From contig WLEG01000020.1 of assembly GCA_009704425.1 (NCBI GenBank), positions 1-14,214 on the forward strand: DNA of 14,214 nucleotides, written 5' to 3'. A program made the position numbers and the translations under genes. Source of the stretch: Actinomycetota bacterium (GTDB taxonomy: Bacteria > Actinomycetota > Acidimicrobiia > Acidimicrobiales > Ilumatobacteraceae). The notes under the pieces are model-generated. The model worked only from the letters and a program-made list of their open reading frames with translations, made no database searches and was not told the DNA's origin. Below, piece by piece: positions 6,835 through 14,214 of this stretch. How positions within the stretch are numbered: position 1 is the first letter of the stretch; each line of letters begins with the position of its first letter.

Positions 6835-9567
6835 TCAGACGACGTACGGATCGACGCGATCGGGGTCGAGGCCGTAACGGGCGATCGCGTCCTCCACCTC
6901 CGACGCGGCGATGGCGCCCGTTCGATGCAAGCCCGACAGAACCGCCACCACGACGGAGGGCATGTCCACCTCGAAGTGCGCGCGCAACGCCTCGCGCGTG
7001 TCGCTTCGACCCATGCCGTCGGTGCCGAGCGGCACGAAGACGCGACCCGGGACGAATCGCGCGATCTGCTCGGGAACGATCTTCATGAAGTCGGTGACCG
7101 CGGTGATGGGGCCCTCGGATCGCGCCAGCAAGTCGGTGACCCGGGCGGTGTTCGCCGGACGCGACGGATGCATGCGGTTGTCGCGCTCGACGGCTAGGGC
7201 GTTCTCGCGCAACACCTTGTAGCTGGTGGCCGACCACAGCTCGGCGCCCACGTCGAACTTCTCGGCCAACTCGACGACGGCGGCCTGCGCGGCTCCTTGG
7301 GCCGAACCGCTGAACAGGATCGTGGCCCGGTGCTTGACGTTCGCCGGCGCGGCCTGCCAGCGGTAGAGGCCCGACACGATGTCGGCGTCGGACACTCCGG
7401 CCGGCCGCGCGGGCATGGGGTAGTTCTCGTTGTACAGAGTGAGGTAGTAGAAGACGTCGGGGTCGTTCTCGCCGTTCGGTCCGAGCTCGCCGCCGTACAT
7501 GCGGTGCAGGCCGTGCTTCACGATGGCCGCCACCTCGTAGGCGTAGGCGGGGTCGTAGCTCTGACATGCGGGCACGGTGGAGGCCAGCACGAGGCTGTGA
7601 CCATCTTGGTGCTGTAGTCCCTCTCCCATCAGGGTGGTGCGACCGGCGGTGGCACCGAGCAGGAAGCCACGGGCGCGACTGTCGGCCGCCTGCCAGATGA
7701 GATCGCCCACGCGCTGGAATCCGAACATCGAATAGAAGGTGTAGAAGGGCATCGAGGGAACGCCCCGAGTGGCGTAGGAGGTACCGGCGGCGATGAAGCT
7801 GCTCATGGCGCCGGCCTCGGTGATGCCCTCCTCCAGGATCTGTCCGTCGGAGGACTCGGTGTACGACAACAGAAGATCGTGATCGACCGGCTCGTACTTC
7901 TGCCCCTGCGAGGCGTAGATGCGCAATTCACGGAAGAGCGAGTCCATGCCGAAGGTGCGGGCCTCGTCGGGGATGATGGGCACCACGCGCGAGCCGAACT
8001 TCTCGTCGCGGGCCAGACTGCGCAACAAGCGCGTGAAGCCCATGGTGGTGCTCACCGATTGACCGCCCGAACCGCCGTCGAGTTCGACGAAGGCCGAGTC
8101 GTCGGGGAGTTCCATGGGACGACGCGCGCGCACGACGCGCTTGGGGACCGACCCGCCCAGCGCACGACGGCGCTCCTGCAGGTATTGGTACTCGATCGAG
8201 CCCTCGCTGGGGCGGAAGTACGGAGGGACGTCGCCCTCGAGCGCCGAGTCGGGGATCTCGTCGTGCAGATACAGCCGATCACGAAGCGCGCGCAGCTGAT
8301 CGACGTTCATCTTCTTGATCTGGTGCGTGGAGTTGCGACCTTCGATCTCGGGTCCGAGGGTCCAGCCCTTGACGGTCTTGCACAGGATCGCCGTGGGCCG
8401 ACCACTGCCCAGGTTCTGGGCGGCGGCACGATACGCGGCGTACAACTTGCGGTAGTCGTGGCCACCGCGGGGGAGGGTGCGCAGTTCGTCGTCGGTGAGG
8501 TGGGCCACCATCTGGCGCAGACGCGGGTCGGGTCCGAAGAAGTTCTCGCGGATGAAGTTGCCGTCCTCCACCGTGTAACGCTGGAACTCGCCGTCGACGG
8601 TGGAGTTCATCTTGTTGAGCAACACGCCGTCCTTGTCCTGGGCCAGCAGGTTGTCCCACTTCGATCCCCAGATGACCTTGATGACGTTCCAACCCGCACC
8701 ACGGAAGACGGCCTCGAGTTCCTGGATGATCTTGCCGTTGCCACGCACCGGCCCGTCGAGACGCTGAAGATTGCAGTTCACGACGAAGACCAGATTGTCG
8801 AGGTGCTCGCGCGATGCGAGCGACAACGCGCCCAGGGTCTCGGGCTCGTCGGTCTCGCCGTCGCCGATGTACGCCCACACGCGACTGCTGCTGGTGTCGT
8901 CGAGTTGACGGTTCAGCAGATAGCGGTTGAAGCGCGCGTGATAGATGGCGCTGATGGGTCCGAGTCCCATGCTGACGGTGGGGAACTCCCAGAAATCCGG
9001 CATGAGTCGCGGGTGCGGATAGCTGGAGAGACCGCGACCGTCGCGACCGATCTCGCGTCGGAACCGATCGAGATCCTCCTCGCCGAGGCGCCCCTCCAGG
9101 AAGGCGCGGGCGTAGATGCCGGGCGCCGCGTGGCCCTGGAAGTAGATGTGGTCGCCCGCGGTGCCGTCGTCCTTGCCGCGGAAGAAGTGGTTGAAACCGA
9201 TCTCGTACAACGAAGCCGAACTGGCGAACGTGGACAGGTGACCACCGATTCCCTCGGCGTGCTTGTTGGCGCGCACCACCATGGCGGCGGCGTTCCAACG
9301 GATGTAGGCGCGGATACGACGTTCGATGTGCTCGTCACCCGGGAACCAGGGTTCGTGTTCGCGGGGGATGCTGTTGACGTACGGGGTGGAAACCGTGGCG
9401 GGGAAACTGACCTGCGATTCGCGGGCCCGTTCCAGCAATCGCGAGAGCAGGTAACGCGCGCGAACCTTGCCGTGGACGTCGATGACGGCATCGAGTGAGT
9501 CGAGCCACTCTTGGGTTTCGCCGGGATCGGTGTCGGGGAGTTGATGCACGGAACCGTCGAAAAGCAT
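6835..9567 (-). CDS. aceE: Pyruvate dehydrogenase E1 component, homodimeric type
   Basis: 910 residues, close to the usual ~890-920 of single-chain AceE. It catalyses ThDP- and Mg-dependent decarboxylation of pyruvate and acetylation of the E2 lipoyl group, feeding acetyl-CoA into the TCA cycle in the cytoplasm. Visible marks are NSIPREHEPWFPGDEHIERR (65-84), ANKHAEGIGGHLSTFASSA (100-118), FQGHAAPGIYARAF (143-156), and the ThDP motif GDGETDEPE (235-243), which ends around VVNCNLQRLDGPVRGNGKI (262-280). Downstream, the pyrimidine/transketolase-like half contains EGITEAGAMSSFIAAGTSYA and GRTTLMGEGLQHQDGHS, and a C-terminal domain ends in PYVV. No E2 (aceF) or E3 (lpd) gene is adjacent, so the complex must be completed from elsewhere, as in corynebacteria. 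It is divergent from rnhA across 60 bases and is followed 40 bases later by the HhH-GPD gene. Confidence 0.97.
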   Translation of the reverse strand: MLFDGSVHQLPDTDPGETQEWLDSLDAVIDVHGKVRARYLLSRLLERARESQVSFPATVSTPYVNSIPREHEPWFPGDEHIERRIRAYIRWNAAAMVVRANKHAEGIGGHLSTFASSASLYEIGFNHFFRGKDDGTAGDHIYFQGHAAPGIYARAFLEGRLGEEDLDRFRREIGRDGRGLSSYPHPRLMPDFWEFPTVSMGLGPISAIYHARFNRYLLNRQLDDTSSSRVWAYIGDGETDEPETLGALSLASREHLDNLVFVVNCNLQRLDGPVRGNGKIIQELEAVFRGAGWNVIKVIWGSKWDNLLAQDKDGVLLNKMNSTVDGEFQRYTVEDGNFIRENFFGPDPRLRQMVAHLTDDELRTLPRGGHDYRKLYAAYRAAAQNLGSGRPTAILCKTVKGWTLGPEIEGRNSTHQIKKMNVDQLRALRDRLYLHDEIPDSALEGDVPPYFRPSEGSIEYQYLQERRRALGGSVPKRVVRARRPMELPDDSAFVELDGGSGGQSVSTTMGFTRLLRSLARDEKFGSRVVPIIPDEARTFGMDSLFRELRIYASQGQKYEPVDHDLLLSYTESSDGQILEEGITEAGAMSSFIAAGTSYATRGVPSMPFYTFYSMFGFQRVGDLIWQAADSRARGFLLGATAGRTTLMGEGLQHQDGHSLVLASTVPACQSYDPAYAYEVAAIVKHGLHRMYGGELGPNGENDPDVFYYLTLYNENYPMPARPAGVSDADIVSGLYRWQAAPANVKHRATILFSGSAQGAAQAAVVELAEKFDVGAELWSATSYKVLRENALAVERDNRMHPSRPANTARVTDLLARSEGPITAVTDFMKIVPEQIARFVPGRVFVPLGTDGMGRSDTREALRAHFEVDMPSVVVAVLSGLHRTGAIAASEVEDAIARYGLDPDRVDPYVV

Positions 9568-9573
9568 GCCGTC

Positions 9574-9579
9574 AGTCTC
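9574..9579 (-). promoter_or_regulatory. Possible -10 (GAGACT) for a leaderless aceE transcript
   Basis: On the minus strand GAGACT is followed by GACGGC and then the aceE ATG at 9567. Spacing and flanking bases are the same as before the HhH-GPD gene and the dehydrogenase, but the hexamer keeps only the A2 and T6 positions of TANNNT. No Shine-Dalgarno precedes the ATG, which fits a leaderless start. Confidence 0.3.
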
Positions 9580-9627
9580 GCACGATTACCGATTGACGAG
9601 GGATCCGTGTGCGAACATGAGCACCCC

Positions 9628-10113
9628 ATGAACACTCCGACGTCCGCTCATTCGATCGACCGCGTGCTGGCCGTTTACACCGACGGAGCGTGCAGCGGTA
9701 ACCCCGGTCCGGGTGGATGGGCCTGGGCGGTGGCCCCCGCGGGCGATCCGCGGGGTTCGGGTGGGGAGCGACGGACCACGAACCAACGCATGGAACTGGT
9801 GGCCGCCATCGAGGCGATCCGCACCATGGGCCCGGTGGCCCGAGCGGAAACCAAGCGGTTGGTGATCGTGAGCGATTCCACCTACGTGGTGAACTGCTTC
9901 AAGGACCGCTGGTGGGTGCGCTGGAAGGCCAACGGCTGGCGCAACGCCAAGAAGGAGCCGGTGGCCAACGCCGACCTGTGGCGCGACCTGATCGCCCTGT
10001 ACGAGGCCCATCCCGAGGCCGAGCGTCCCGATTTCCAATGGGTGAAGGGCCACAGCGGCGACCCGATGAACGATCTGGTGGACCAGTTGGCCGTGGCCGA
10101 GAGCCAAAAGTAG
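9628..10113 (+). CDS. rnhA: Ribonuclease HI
   Basis: 161 residues from the ATG at 9628. This gives the standard RNase HI length and places the first beta strand (RVLAVYTDGACSGNPGPGGW) near the N terminus. An in-frame ATG at 9511 would add 39 residues unlike the family and would run into aceE, so I reject it. It cleaves the RNA strand of RNA-DNA hybrids (Okazaki primers, R-loops). The four catalytic acids are present: D19 in YTDGACSGNPGPGG, E56 in TNQRMELVAAIEA, D83 in VSDSTYVV and D152 in NDLVDQLA. The H142 of WVKGHSG matches the catalytic His loop. The basic-protrusion segment RWWVRWKANGWRNAKKEPVAN (residues ~94-114) is also typical. It is divergently transcribed from aceE. TTGACG at 9593-9598 could be its -35, but no good -10 follows. 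Confidence 0.95.
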   Translation: MNTPTSAHSIDRVLAVYTDGACSGNPGPGGWAWAVAPAGDPRGSGGERRTTNQRMELVAAIEAIRTMGPVARAETKRLVIVSDSTYVVNCFKDRWWVRWKANGWRNAKKEPVANADLWRDLIALYEAHPEAERPDFQWVKGHSGDPMNDLVDQLAVAESQK

Positions 10114-10133
10114 CCCCTGAGCAGGGATGACGA

Positions 10134-10147
10134 GACCCGACAGGGTC
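10134..10147 (+). terminator. Weak hairpin downstream of rnhA
   Basis: GACCC-GACA-GGGTC forms a 5-bp stem with a 4-base loop 20 bases after the rnhA stop. A second small stem (CCCT-GAGC-AGGG) lies just before it. Neither is followed by a T run, so intrinsic termination is doubtful. Confidence 0.2.
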
Positions 10148-10202
10148 GAGTTCGGTACGGTTCGCCCCCGACGGACGTCACCCCCCGACGCCCGTCGATT
10201 TC

Positions 10203-10230
10203 TTCAGCCCCCGGGCCTTCGGGCCGATAC
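10203..10230 (+). promoter_or_regulatory. Candidate sigma-28/WhiG-family promoter
   Basis: TTCA (10203-10206), a 16-base spacer, then GCCGATAC (10223-10230). This is close to the FliA/WhiG consensus as I recall it for actinobacteria (CTCA or TAAA, N15-16, GCCGATAA): seven of eight bases at -10 and three of four against CTCA at -35. Transcription would start near 10236-10238, giving a leader of about 20 bases before the ATG at 10258. The spacer contains GGCC-TTCG-GGCC (10214-10225), a short stem with a UUCG tetraloop, so a structural explanation is the main alternative. Confidence 0.55.
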
Positions 10231-10257
10231 CTCCGGCGTCCCCGACGCCCATTCGCC

Positions 10258-13200
10258 ATGACTTCGACCCGCCGTCTGCTTCCCCTCCTCGTGGGGTTGT
10301 TGCTCGCCTCCGGTTTGGCGCTTGGCCCCGTGGCCGGTCCGGTGATGGCATCCCCCGGCGACCCCAACGAGGCGGTGGCCATCGTGGTGAACGGTCAGGG
10401 CAGTGGACACGGGCGTGGGTTGTCGCAGTACGGAGCGCTCGGCTGGGCGATCGGTCGGGGTGACGGCACCCCGTGGGACTACACGCGGATCCTCGATCAC
10501 TATTACGGGGGCACGGTGATGGGTGCGGCGCCGGTGGGTCAACGAATCACGGTGCGCATGCTGAGCTACGACGGCGCGTCGCAGATGTCGGTGATCGCGG
10601 CCACCAGCAACGCGCAGTGGTCGCTCAACGGTGTGGTGCAACCCGGTTCGTACGCGTCGATCGTGGCGCGCAAGGTGAGTGGCGTCGAAGCCTTCGACGT
10701 GTGGGGTTTCCCTCTGCAGGCCTGTCCGTCGTCGACCGATCCGTTGGCGTGGTGGCAATACCTGGGTCGGGCGAGTGGACCGCGCTCGAGCGCGATCCTC
10801 GGTTTCTCGGTGCCCGACGGAGACGTACCGACCACGTTGGCGGCCAACACCCTGGGTCTGTGCAATTCCACCGGAGCCGTCACCCACTATCGCGGTCGGA
10901 TGTTCGCCACCTTCAACAGCGAGGGGTCGACACGATTGGTGAACGACGTCGAGGTGGAGTCCTACCTTCGCGGCGTCGTGCCGCGCGAGTCCCCGGCCGG
11001 CTGGGGCGATTGGGCCTACGGCTTGGGGTTGAACGCGCTGCGCGCCCAATCGGTGGCGGCCCGTTCCTACGCGTTGGCTCAGAACCGTTACTCGCCCTAC
11101 GCGAAGACGTGCGACACCGACTCGTGTCAGGTGTACGGCGGTGCGGCCAGCCGACCGTCGGCGGGCGCGGCGGCCACCAACAAGGAACACGCGAACACCG
11201 ACCGTGCCATCGCCGACACCGCGCTCATGATCCGGGTGCGACCGGCGGCGCCGACGGTTCCGGTGTCCACCGAGTTCTCGTCGTCCAACGGTGCGCGCAC
11301 CGCCGGTGTGAACTTCCCGGCGGTGGACGATCCGGGCGATCAAACCGACTTCAACCCGTTCGTCCGGTGGACGCGCGTGCTCGACATGGCGGGGTTGGCC
11401 TCGCGCGCCGGATTGACGCGCATCACGCGCATCGAAGTGGAGCCGGATCCGACGTTGTTGGCCAAGGGCACCTACGGAAGCACGCCCGCGTGGGCCGTTC
11501 GTCTTCGTCTGTACAACGGAACGCAGTCCATCACGAAGACCACGGCCTGGTTGCGCAGCGCCTACGACCTGCCGTCGGAATCGGTCACGGTTCGCCTGGT
11601 GAATCGCGACTTCGCCACCAGCAACGACTTCGTCTTCATCTCGGACTCGGTCGGTGCGTCCATCGCCACCTCGGCAGGGGCGGGTGAGTTGCCCACCTTG
11701 TTGAACTCGGTGTTCGCCTCCGAGACCTACAACACCGAGTCCAGCCGTTGCACGGTCGGCTCGTGCCCACCGGCCACCGTGGACGGATTGACGGTGGCCC
11801 GCAATCTGACGGGCACCCCCGACGTGGCCATCGTGGAGTTGGGTTACAACGACAGCCAGGCCAATCTCGGGTCCGAGATCGATCAGGTGATGCAGGCGTT
11901 GGTGGCCAAGGGCGTTCGCGTGGTCGGTTGGGTCACCATGTCGGAACGGCGACAATCGAACGGGACCGCCACCTACGCCGCGGGCAACCGTGCGATTCGA
12001 GCCGCCGCCACGCGTTGGCCGCAGTTGCGCGTGTTGGATTGGGACGGCGCCAGTTGGGGCGGCGCGAAGGATCGTTGGTTCACCGACGACGTCCACCTGA
12101 ACAACACGGGCCAAGCGGAATTCGCGCTGTGGTTGCGCGACCGGGCGATCGAACTGGCCGGAGGTCGACCGGGCTCGCCGCAATGGGTGGTGAAGGTGTC
12201 GCCGGGTGTGGACCTGCGCATACCGATCCTGGAGACCGCGGGGGCTCCGCAGTCCGGAGTCACCGGTGTGGGCATGAACTTCACGGTGGTGGATCCGGCG
12301 AGTGAGGGATTTCTCACGGTGTGGCCCTGCGGTTCGGCGAAGCCCGACGCGTCGAGCCTGAACTTCCGCGCCGGTCAGATCGTGGCCAATGCGGTGGTGT
12401 CGCAGGTGGACGGCACGGGTCTGATCTGCGTGTCGTCGAACGTGGCGGCGCACGTGATCGTGGACGTGAACTCGTGGCTCACATCGTCGGCGGGTTTCAC
12501 GCCGATGACGCCGTATCGCCTGTTGGACACCCGACACGGCATCGGTGCTCCGTTGGGCAAGGTGGGGGCGTTGGACGGAACGGCGCCACCGTTGACGGTG
12601 CGCTTCGGTGGTGTGAACGGGATTCCCACCACGGGAGTGAGTGCGATCTCCTTGAACCTGACGGCCACGGGAACGTCCGTCGACAAGTTCGCTGGTTTCG
12701 TGTCGGTGTACCCGTGTGACGTTCCGTTGCCGAACGTGTCCAGTCTGAATTTCGAGAACAACGTGAGCGTTCCCAACGCGGTCATCGTCCCGATGTCGGC
12801 CAGTGGCGACGTGTGCTTCCACGTGCGCGGTCGCGCCGACCTGATCGCTGACGTGAACGGCTGGTTCTCGAACGGCGGAAGTTTCACCAAGGTCACACCA
12901 CAGCGAATCGCCGACACGCGTAGTGGCATCGGAGTGGCGCGGGCGCGTGTCGGAGCGTTGAACGGCGGTGGCACCCCGTTGCAGGTGCCGGTGCTGAACG
13001 TCGCCGGTGTGCCGGCGTCCGGCGTGGACGCGGTGTCGATCAACGTGACCGCCACGGGAACGCGGGCCAACGCCTTCGGTGGTTACGTGACCGTGTACCC
13101 GTGCGGCACCGTGCCCGATGCATCCACGTTGAACTTCACGACCGGCCAGACGGTGCCCAACGCCGCCATCGCCCGGGTGTCGGGCAACGGAACCGTGTGC

Positions 13201-13335
13201 ATCATGGTGTACGGCGAGACCGACGTGATCGTCGACGTGAACGGCTGGTTCGGGTCGGCGCGGGGCTTCACGGGCATGACGCCGGTGCGCGTCAGCGACA
13301 CCCGTAACGGCCTCGGCTCGGTGCCCGGCAAGTAG
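10258..13335 (+). CDS. Secreted SpoIID/LytB-SGNH hydrolase-surface module protein
   Basis: 1025 residues with a signal peptide (1-31, ending PVMA|S). Residues ~40-370 form a SpoIID/LytB domain. The GHGRGLSQYGALGWA motif (50-64) comes first, as in many actinobacterial members and unlike Bacillus SpoIID. It is followed by VNDVEVESYLRGVVPRESPA (228-247), where E244 matches the glycan-cleaving Glu, then LRAQSVAARSYAL (261-273), CDTDSCQVYGG and the SSSNGARTAG strand (341-350). Residues ~455-635 are an SGNH hydrolase: ISDSVG (461-466, nucleophile S464, with Ser replacing the usual Gly of GDS), GYND (529-532) and DDVHLN (610-615, D610/H613). The rest is three surface modules in permuted register. 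Expected work is lytic-transglycosylase-like and esterase or deacylase action on envelope glycans; this is inferred. No Shine-Dalgarno precedes the ATG; a sigma-28-like promoter lies just upstream. Confidence 0.92.
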   Translation: MTSTRRLLPLLVGLLLASGLALGPVAGPVMASPGDPNEAVAIVVNGQGSGHGRGLSQYGALGWAIGRGDGTPWDYTRILDHYYGGTVMGAAPVGQRITVRMLSYDGASQMSVIAATSNAQWSLNGVVQPGSYASIVARKVSGVEAFDVWGFPLQACPSSTDPLAWWQYLGRASGPRSSAILGFSVPDGDVPTTLAANTLGLCNSTGAVTHYRGRMFATFNSEGSTRLVNDVEVESYLRGVVPRESPAGWGDWAYGLGLNALRAQSVAARSYALAQNRYSPYAKTCDTDSCQVYGGAASRPSAGAAATNKEHANTDRAIADTALMIRVRPAAPTVPVSTEFSSSNGARTAGVNFPAVDDPGDQTDFNPFVRWTRVLDMAGLASRAGLTRITRIEVEPDPTLLAKGTYGSTPAWAVRLRLYNGTQSITKTTAWLRSAYDLPSESVTVRLVNRDFATSNDFVFISDSVGASIATSAGAGELPTLLNSVFASETYNTESSRCTVGSCPPATVDGLTVARNLTGTPDVAIVELGYNDSQANLGSEIDQVMQALVAKGVRVVGWVTMSERRQSNGTATYAAGNRAIRAAATRWPQLRVLDWDGASWGGAKDRWFTDDVHLNNTGQAEFALWLRDRAIELAGGRPGSPQWVVKVSPGVDLRIPILETAGAPQSGVTGVGMNFTVVDPASEGFLTVWPCGSAKPDASSLNFRAGQIVANAVVSQVDGTGLICVSSNVAAHVIVDVNSWLTSSAGFTPMTPYRLLDTRHGIGAPLGKVGALDGTAPPLTVRFGGVNGIPTTGVSAISLNLTATGTSVDKFAGFVSVYPCDVPLPNVSSLNFENNVSVPNAVIVPMSASGDVCFHVRGRADLIADVNGWFSNGGSFTKVTPQRIADTRSGIGVARARVGALNGGGTPLQVPVLNVAGVPASGVDAVSINVTATGTRANAFGGYVTVYPCGTVPDASTLNFTTGQTVPNAAIARVSGNGTVCIMVYGETDVIVDVNGWFGSARGFTGMTPVRVSDTRNGLGSVPGK
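12202..13335 (+). repeat. Permuted three-module surface array in the SpoIID-SGNH protein
   Basis: Module A (about 12202-12480) lacks the P.R.LDTR header. B (about 12499-12873, header PYRLLDTRHGIG) and C (about 12886-13257, header PQRIADTRSGIG) are complete. D (about 13264-13335) is only the header PVRVSDTRNGLG and then stops. Each of A, B and C has one Cys pair (C690/C724, C820/C853, C949/C981), with the first Cys after a V(W/Y)P strand. Modules B and C also match at DNA level, for example GACGTGAACGGCTGGTTC near 12850 and 13236. Confidence 0.85.
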
Positions 13336-13381
13336 GCCGTTTCGTCCCGCTCCGGATGGGGCAATCCGTGAGGGTGCTGTC

Positions 13382-13387
13382 TAGCCT
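13382..13387 (+). promoter_or_regulatory. Candidate -10 (TAGCCT) for a leaderless dehydrogenase transcript
   Basis: TAGCCT is followed by GAGGGC and then the ATG at 13394, placing the transcription start at the start codon. A GAGGG at 13388-13392 is too close to the ATG to act as a Shine-Dalgarno. No clear -35 is seen. Confidence 0.45.
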
Positions 13388-13393
13388 GAGGGC

Positions 13394-14170
13394 ATGGACA
13401 TCAACGGAGCAAGCGCAATCGTCACGGGTGGAGCCTCGGGTATCGGAGCAGCCACCGCTCGTCTTCTGGCCGCCAAGGGCGCCAAGGTGGTCGTCGCCGA
13501 CCTGCAGGCCGACAAGGGCGAGGCAATCGCCAAGGAGATCGGTGGAGCCTTCTGCAAGGTGGACGTCACCAAGACCGACGACATCATGAACGCCATCGAG
13601 ATGGCCAAGAGCATGGGTCCGTTGCGCGTGTTGGTGAACTCGGCCGGTATCGGTTGGGCCCAGCGCACCGTGGGTCGCGACGGCTCCTACGACTCGGCCG
13701 CGAACCTGGACGCCTACAAGAAGGTCATCGCCATCAACCTGGTGGGCACCTTCGACTGCATTCGCCTGGCCGCCACGGCCATGAGCACCACCGAACCGTT
13801 GAACGACGGTGAGCGCGGCGCGATCGTGAACATCGCCTCGGTGGCGGCGTTCGACGGTCAGATCGGTCAGGCCGCGTACTCGTCGTCGAAGGGCGGCGTC
13901 GTGGGCATGACCCTGCCGGTGGCGCGCGACCTGGCCGCCGTGGGCATCCGCGTGAACACCGTGGCCCCGGGTCTGATCAACACGCCGATCTACGGCGAGG
14001 GCGAGGGCAGCGAGCAGTTCAAGGAGAAGTTGCAGACCGGTGTGTTGTTCCCCAATCGTCTGGGCTACGGAACCGAACTGGCCTCGATGGTGGTGGAGTG
14101 CGTCACCAACAGCTACATGAACGCCGAGACCATCCGCGTGGATGGCGGCATCCGCATGCCACCCAAGTGA
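13394..14170 (+). CDS. Short-chain dehydrogenase, type-2 3-hydroxyacyl-CoA dehydrogenase-like
   Basis: 258 residues, typical classical SDR. The NAD site is TGGASGIG (11-18), with D36 at the end of strand 2 favouring NAD over NADP. NSAG lies at 82-85, N115 in INLVGTF, and the catalytic set is S149, Y162 and K166 in NIASVAAFDGQIGQAAYSSS (146-165) followed by K166. The C-terminal half closely follows human HSD17B10: GQAAYS.SKGG.VGMTLP.ARDLA..GIRV, then FP.RLG and E.IR.DG.IRM at the end. The likely reaction is NAD-dependent oxidation of 3-hydroxyacyl-CoA or 2-methyl-3-hydroxybutyryl-CoA, in fatty-acid or isoleucine breakdown. No other beta-oxidation gene is in the window to support a substrate. 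It starts 58 bases after the surface-protein gene and probably has its own promoter. Confidence 0.92.
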   Translation: MDINGASAIVTGGASGIGAATARLLAAKGAKVVVADLQADKGEAIAKEIGGAFCKVDVTKTDDIMNAIEMAKSMGPLRVLVNSAGIGWAQRTVGRDGSYDSAANLDAYKKVIAINLVGTFDCIRLAATAMSTTEPLNDGERGAIVNIASVAAFDGQIGQAAYSSSKGGVVGMTLPVARDLAAVGIRVNTVAPGLINTPIYGEGEGSEQFKEKLQTGVLFPNRLGYGTELASMVVECVTNSYMNAETIRVDGGIRMPPK

Positions 14171-14214
14171 TCACGACCCCCGCGGCAACGTGACTGGTTC
14201 TTCTGGTGGCACAA

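Noticed and set aside
9511..9627. N-terminal extension of RNase HI to the ATG at 9511
   Set aside because: It overlaps aceE and its promoter region and adds 39 residues with no RNase H similarity.
10114..10257. Riboswitch or small RNA in the 144-base gap before the SpoIID-SGNH gene
   Set aside because: There are only short stems and no recognisable conserved core such as those of ydaO or c-di-GMP riboswitches. The sigma-28-like promoter explains the most notable bases and would leave a leader of only ~20 bases.
10204..12822. Very long open frame on the minus strand opposite the SpoIID-SGNH gene
   Set aside because: It reads as low-complexity Arg/His/Gly-rich protein without domains and mirrors a well-supported gene. 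It is a GC-bias shadow. The same applies to the plus-strand frames at 4029-5561 and 7879-9498, which lie opposite the 699-residue protein gene and aceE.
1..14214. CRISPR array, insertion sequence, tRNA, phage or attachment site
   Set aside because: No short direct repeats with unique spacers, transposase motifs, terminal inverted repeats or cloverleaf sequences were seen. Base composition is even throughout.
14171..14214. Last 44 bases: possible TCACG...CGTGA stem after the dehydrogenase
   Set aside because: A 5-bp stem with a long loop and no T run is too weak to call a terminator. I see no gene start here.

Overview
This is GC-rich, densely coding DNA with eight protein genes, no RNA genes and no intergenic gap longer than about 145 bases. 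It looks chromosomal and actinobacterial. The best guess is class Acidimicrobiia (Ilumatobacter-like), based on a single-chain AceE-type pyruvate dehydrogenase E1, an uncharacterised HhH-GPD protein of a type I associate with actinobacteria, a SpoIID domain with its GHG..SQYGA motif placed first, surface proteins with P.R(I/L)(L)DTR..G modules, and promoter-like hexamers six bases from start codons (leaderless pattern). The class assignment rests on recall of protein families, not on a search.

Layout. (1) Bases 1-3986, plus strand: the end of a polysaccharide-type glycosyltransferase operon. It holds a 5'-truncated double GT4-like enzyme, a GT2 enzyme with a beta-rich insert of about 135 residues, and a GT4 enzyme starting at a GTG that overlaps the previous stop (GTGA) behind a good Shine-Dalgarno. 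(2) Bases 3996-9567, minus strand: aceE, then an HhH-GPD protein, then a secreted 699-residue protein with three copies of a surface module. This block converges on the glycosyltransferase operon with only 9 bases between stops. (3) Bases 9628-14170, plus strand: RNase HI (divergent from aceE), a 1025-residue secreted protein combining a SpoIID/LytB domain, an SGNH hydrolase and a circularly permuted three-module array, and a short-chain dehydrogenase of the HSD10 (type-2 3-hydroxyacyl-CoA dehydrogenase) kind.

How the parts may relate. The glycosyltransferases probably build a surface or cell-wall polysaccharide. The two secreted proteins on either side of the housekeeping genes share the same module and probably act at the envelope. 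The 1025-residue protein looks like a peptidoglycan- or polysaccharide-remodelling factor. A sigma-28/WhiG-like promoter (TTCA-N16-GCCGATAC) sits just upstream of it, which would tie it to motility or developmental control. aceE, rnhA, the HhH-GPD gene and the dehydrogenase are housekeeping or catabolic genes with no clear functional link to the surface genes.

Most worth a second look: the sigma-28-like promoter, the module array whose last copy is only a header and whose first copy lacks one, the one-Cys-pair-per-module pattern seen in only one of the two module proteins, the HhH-GPD protein without the canonical catalytic Asp, and a shared leaderless-start signature at three genes.
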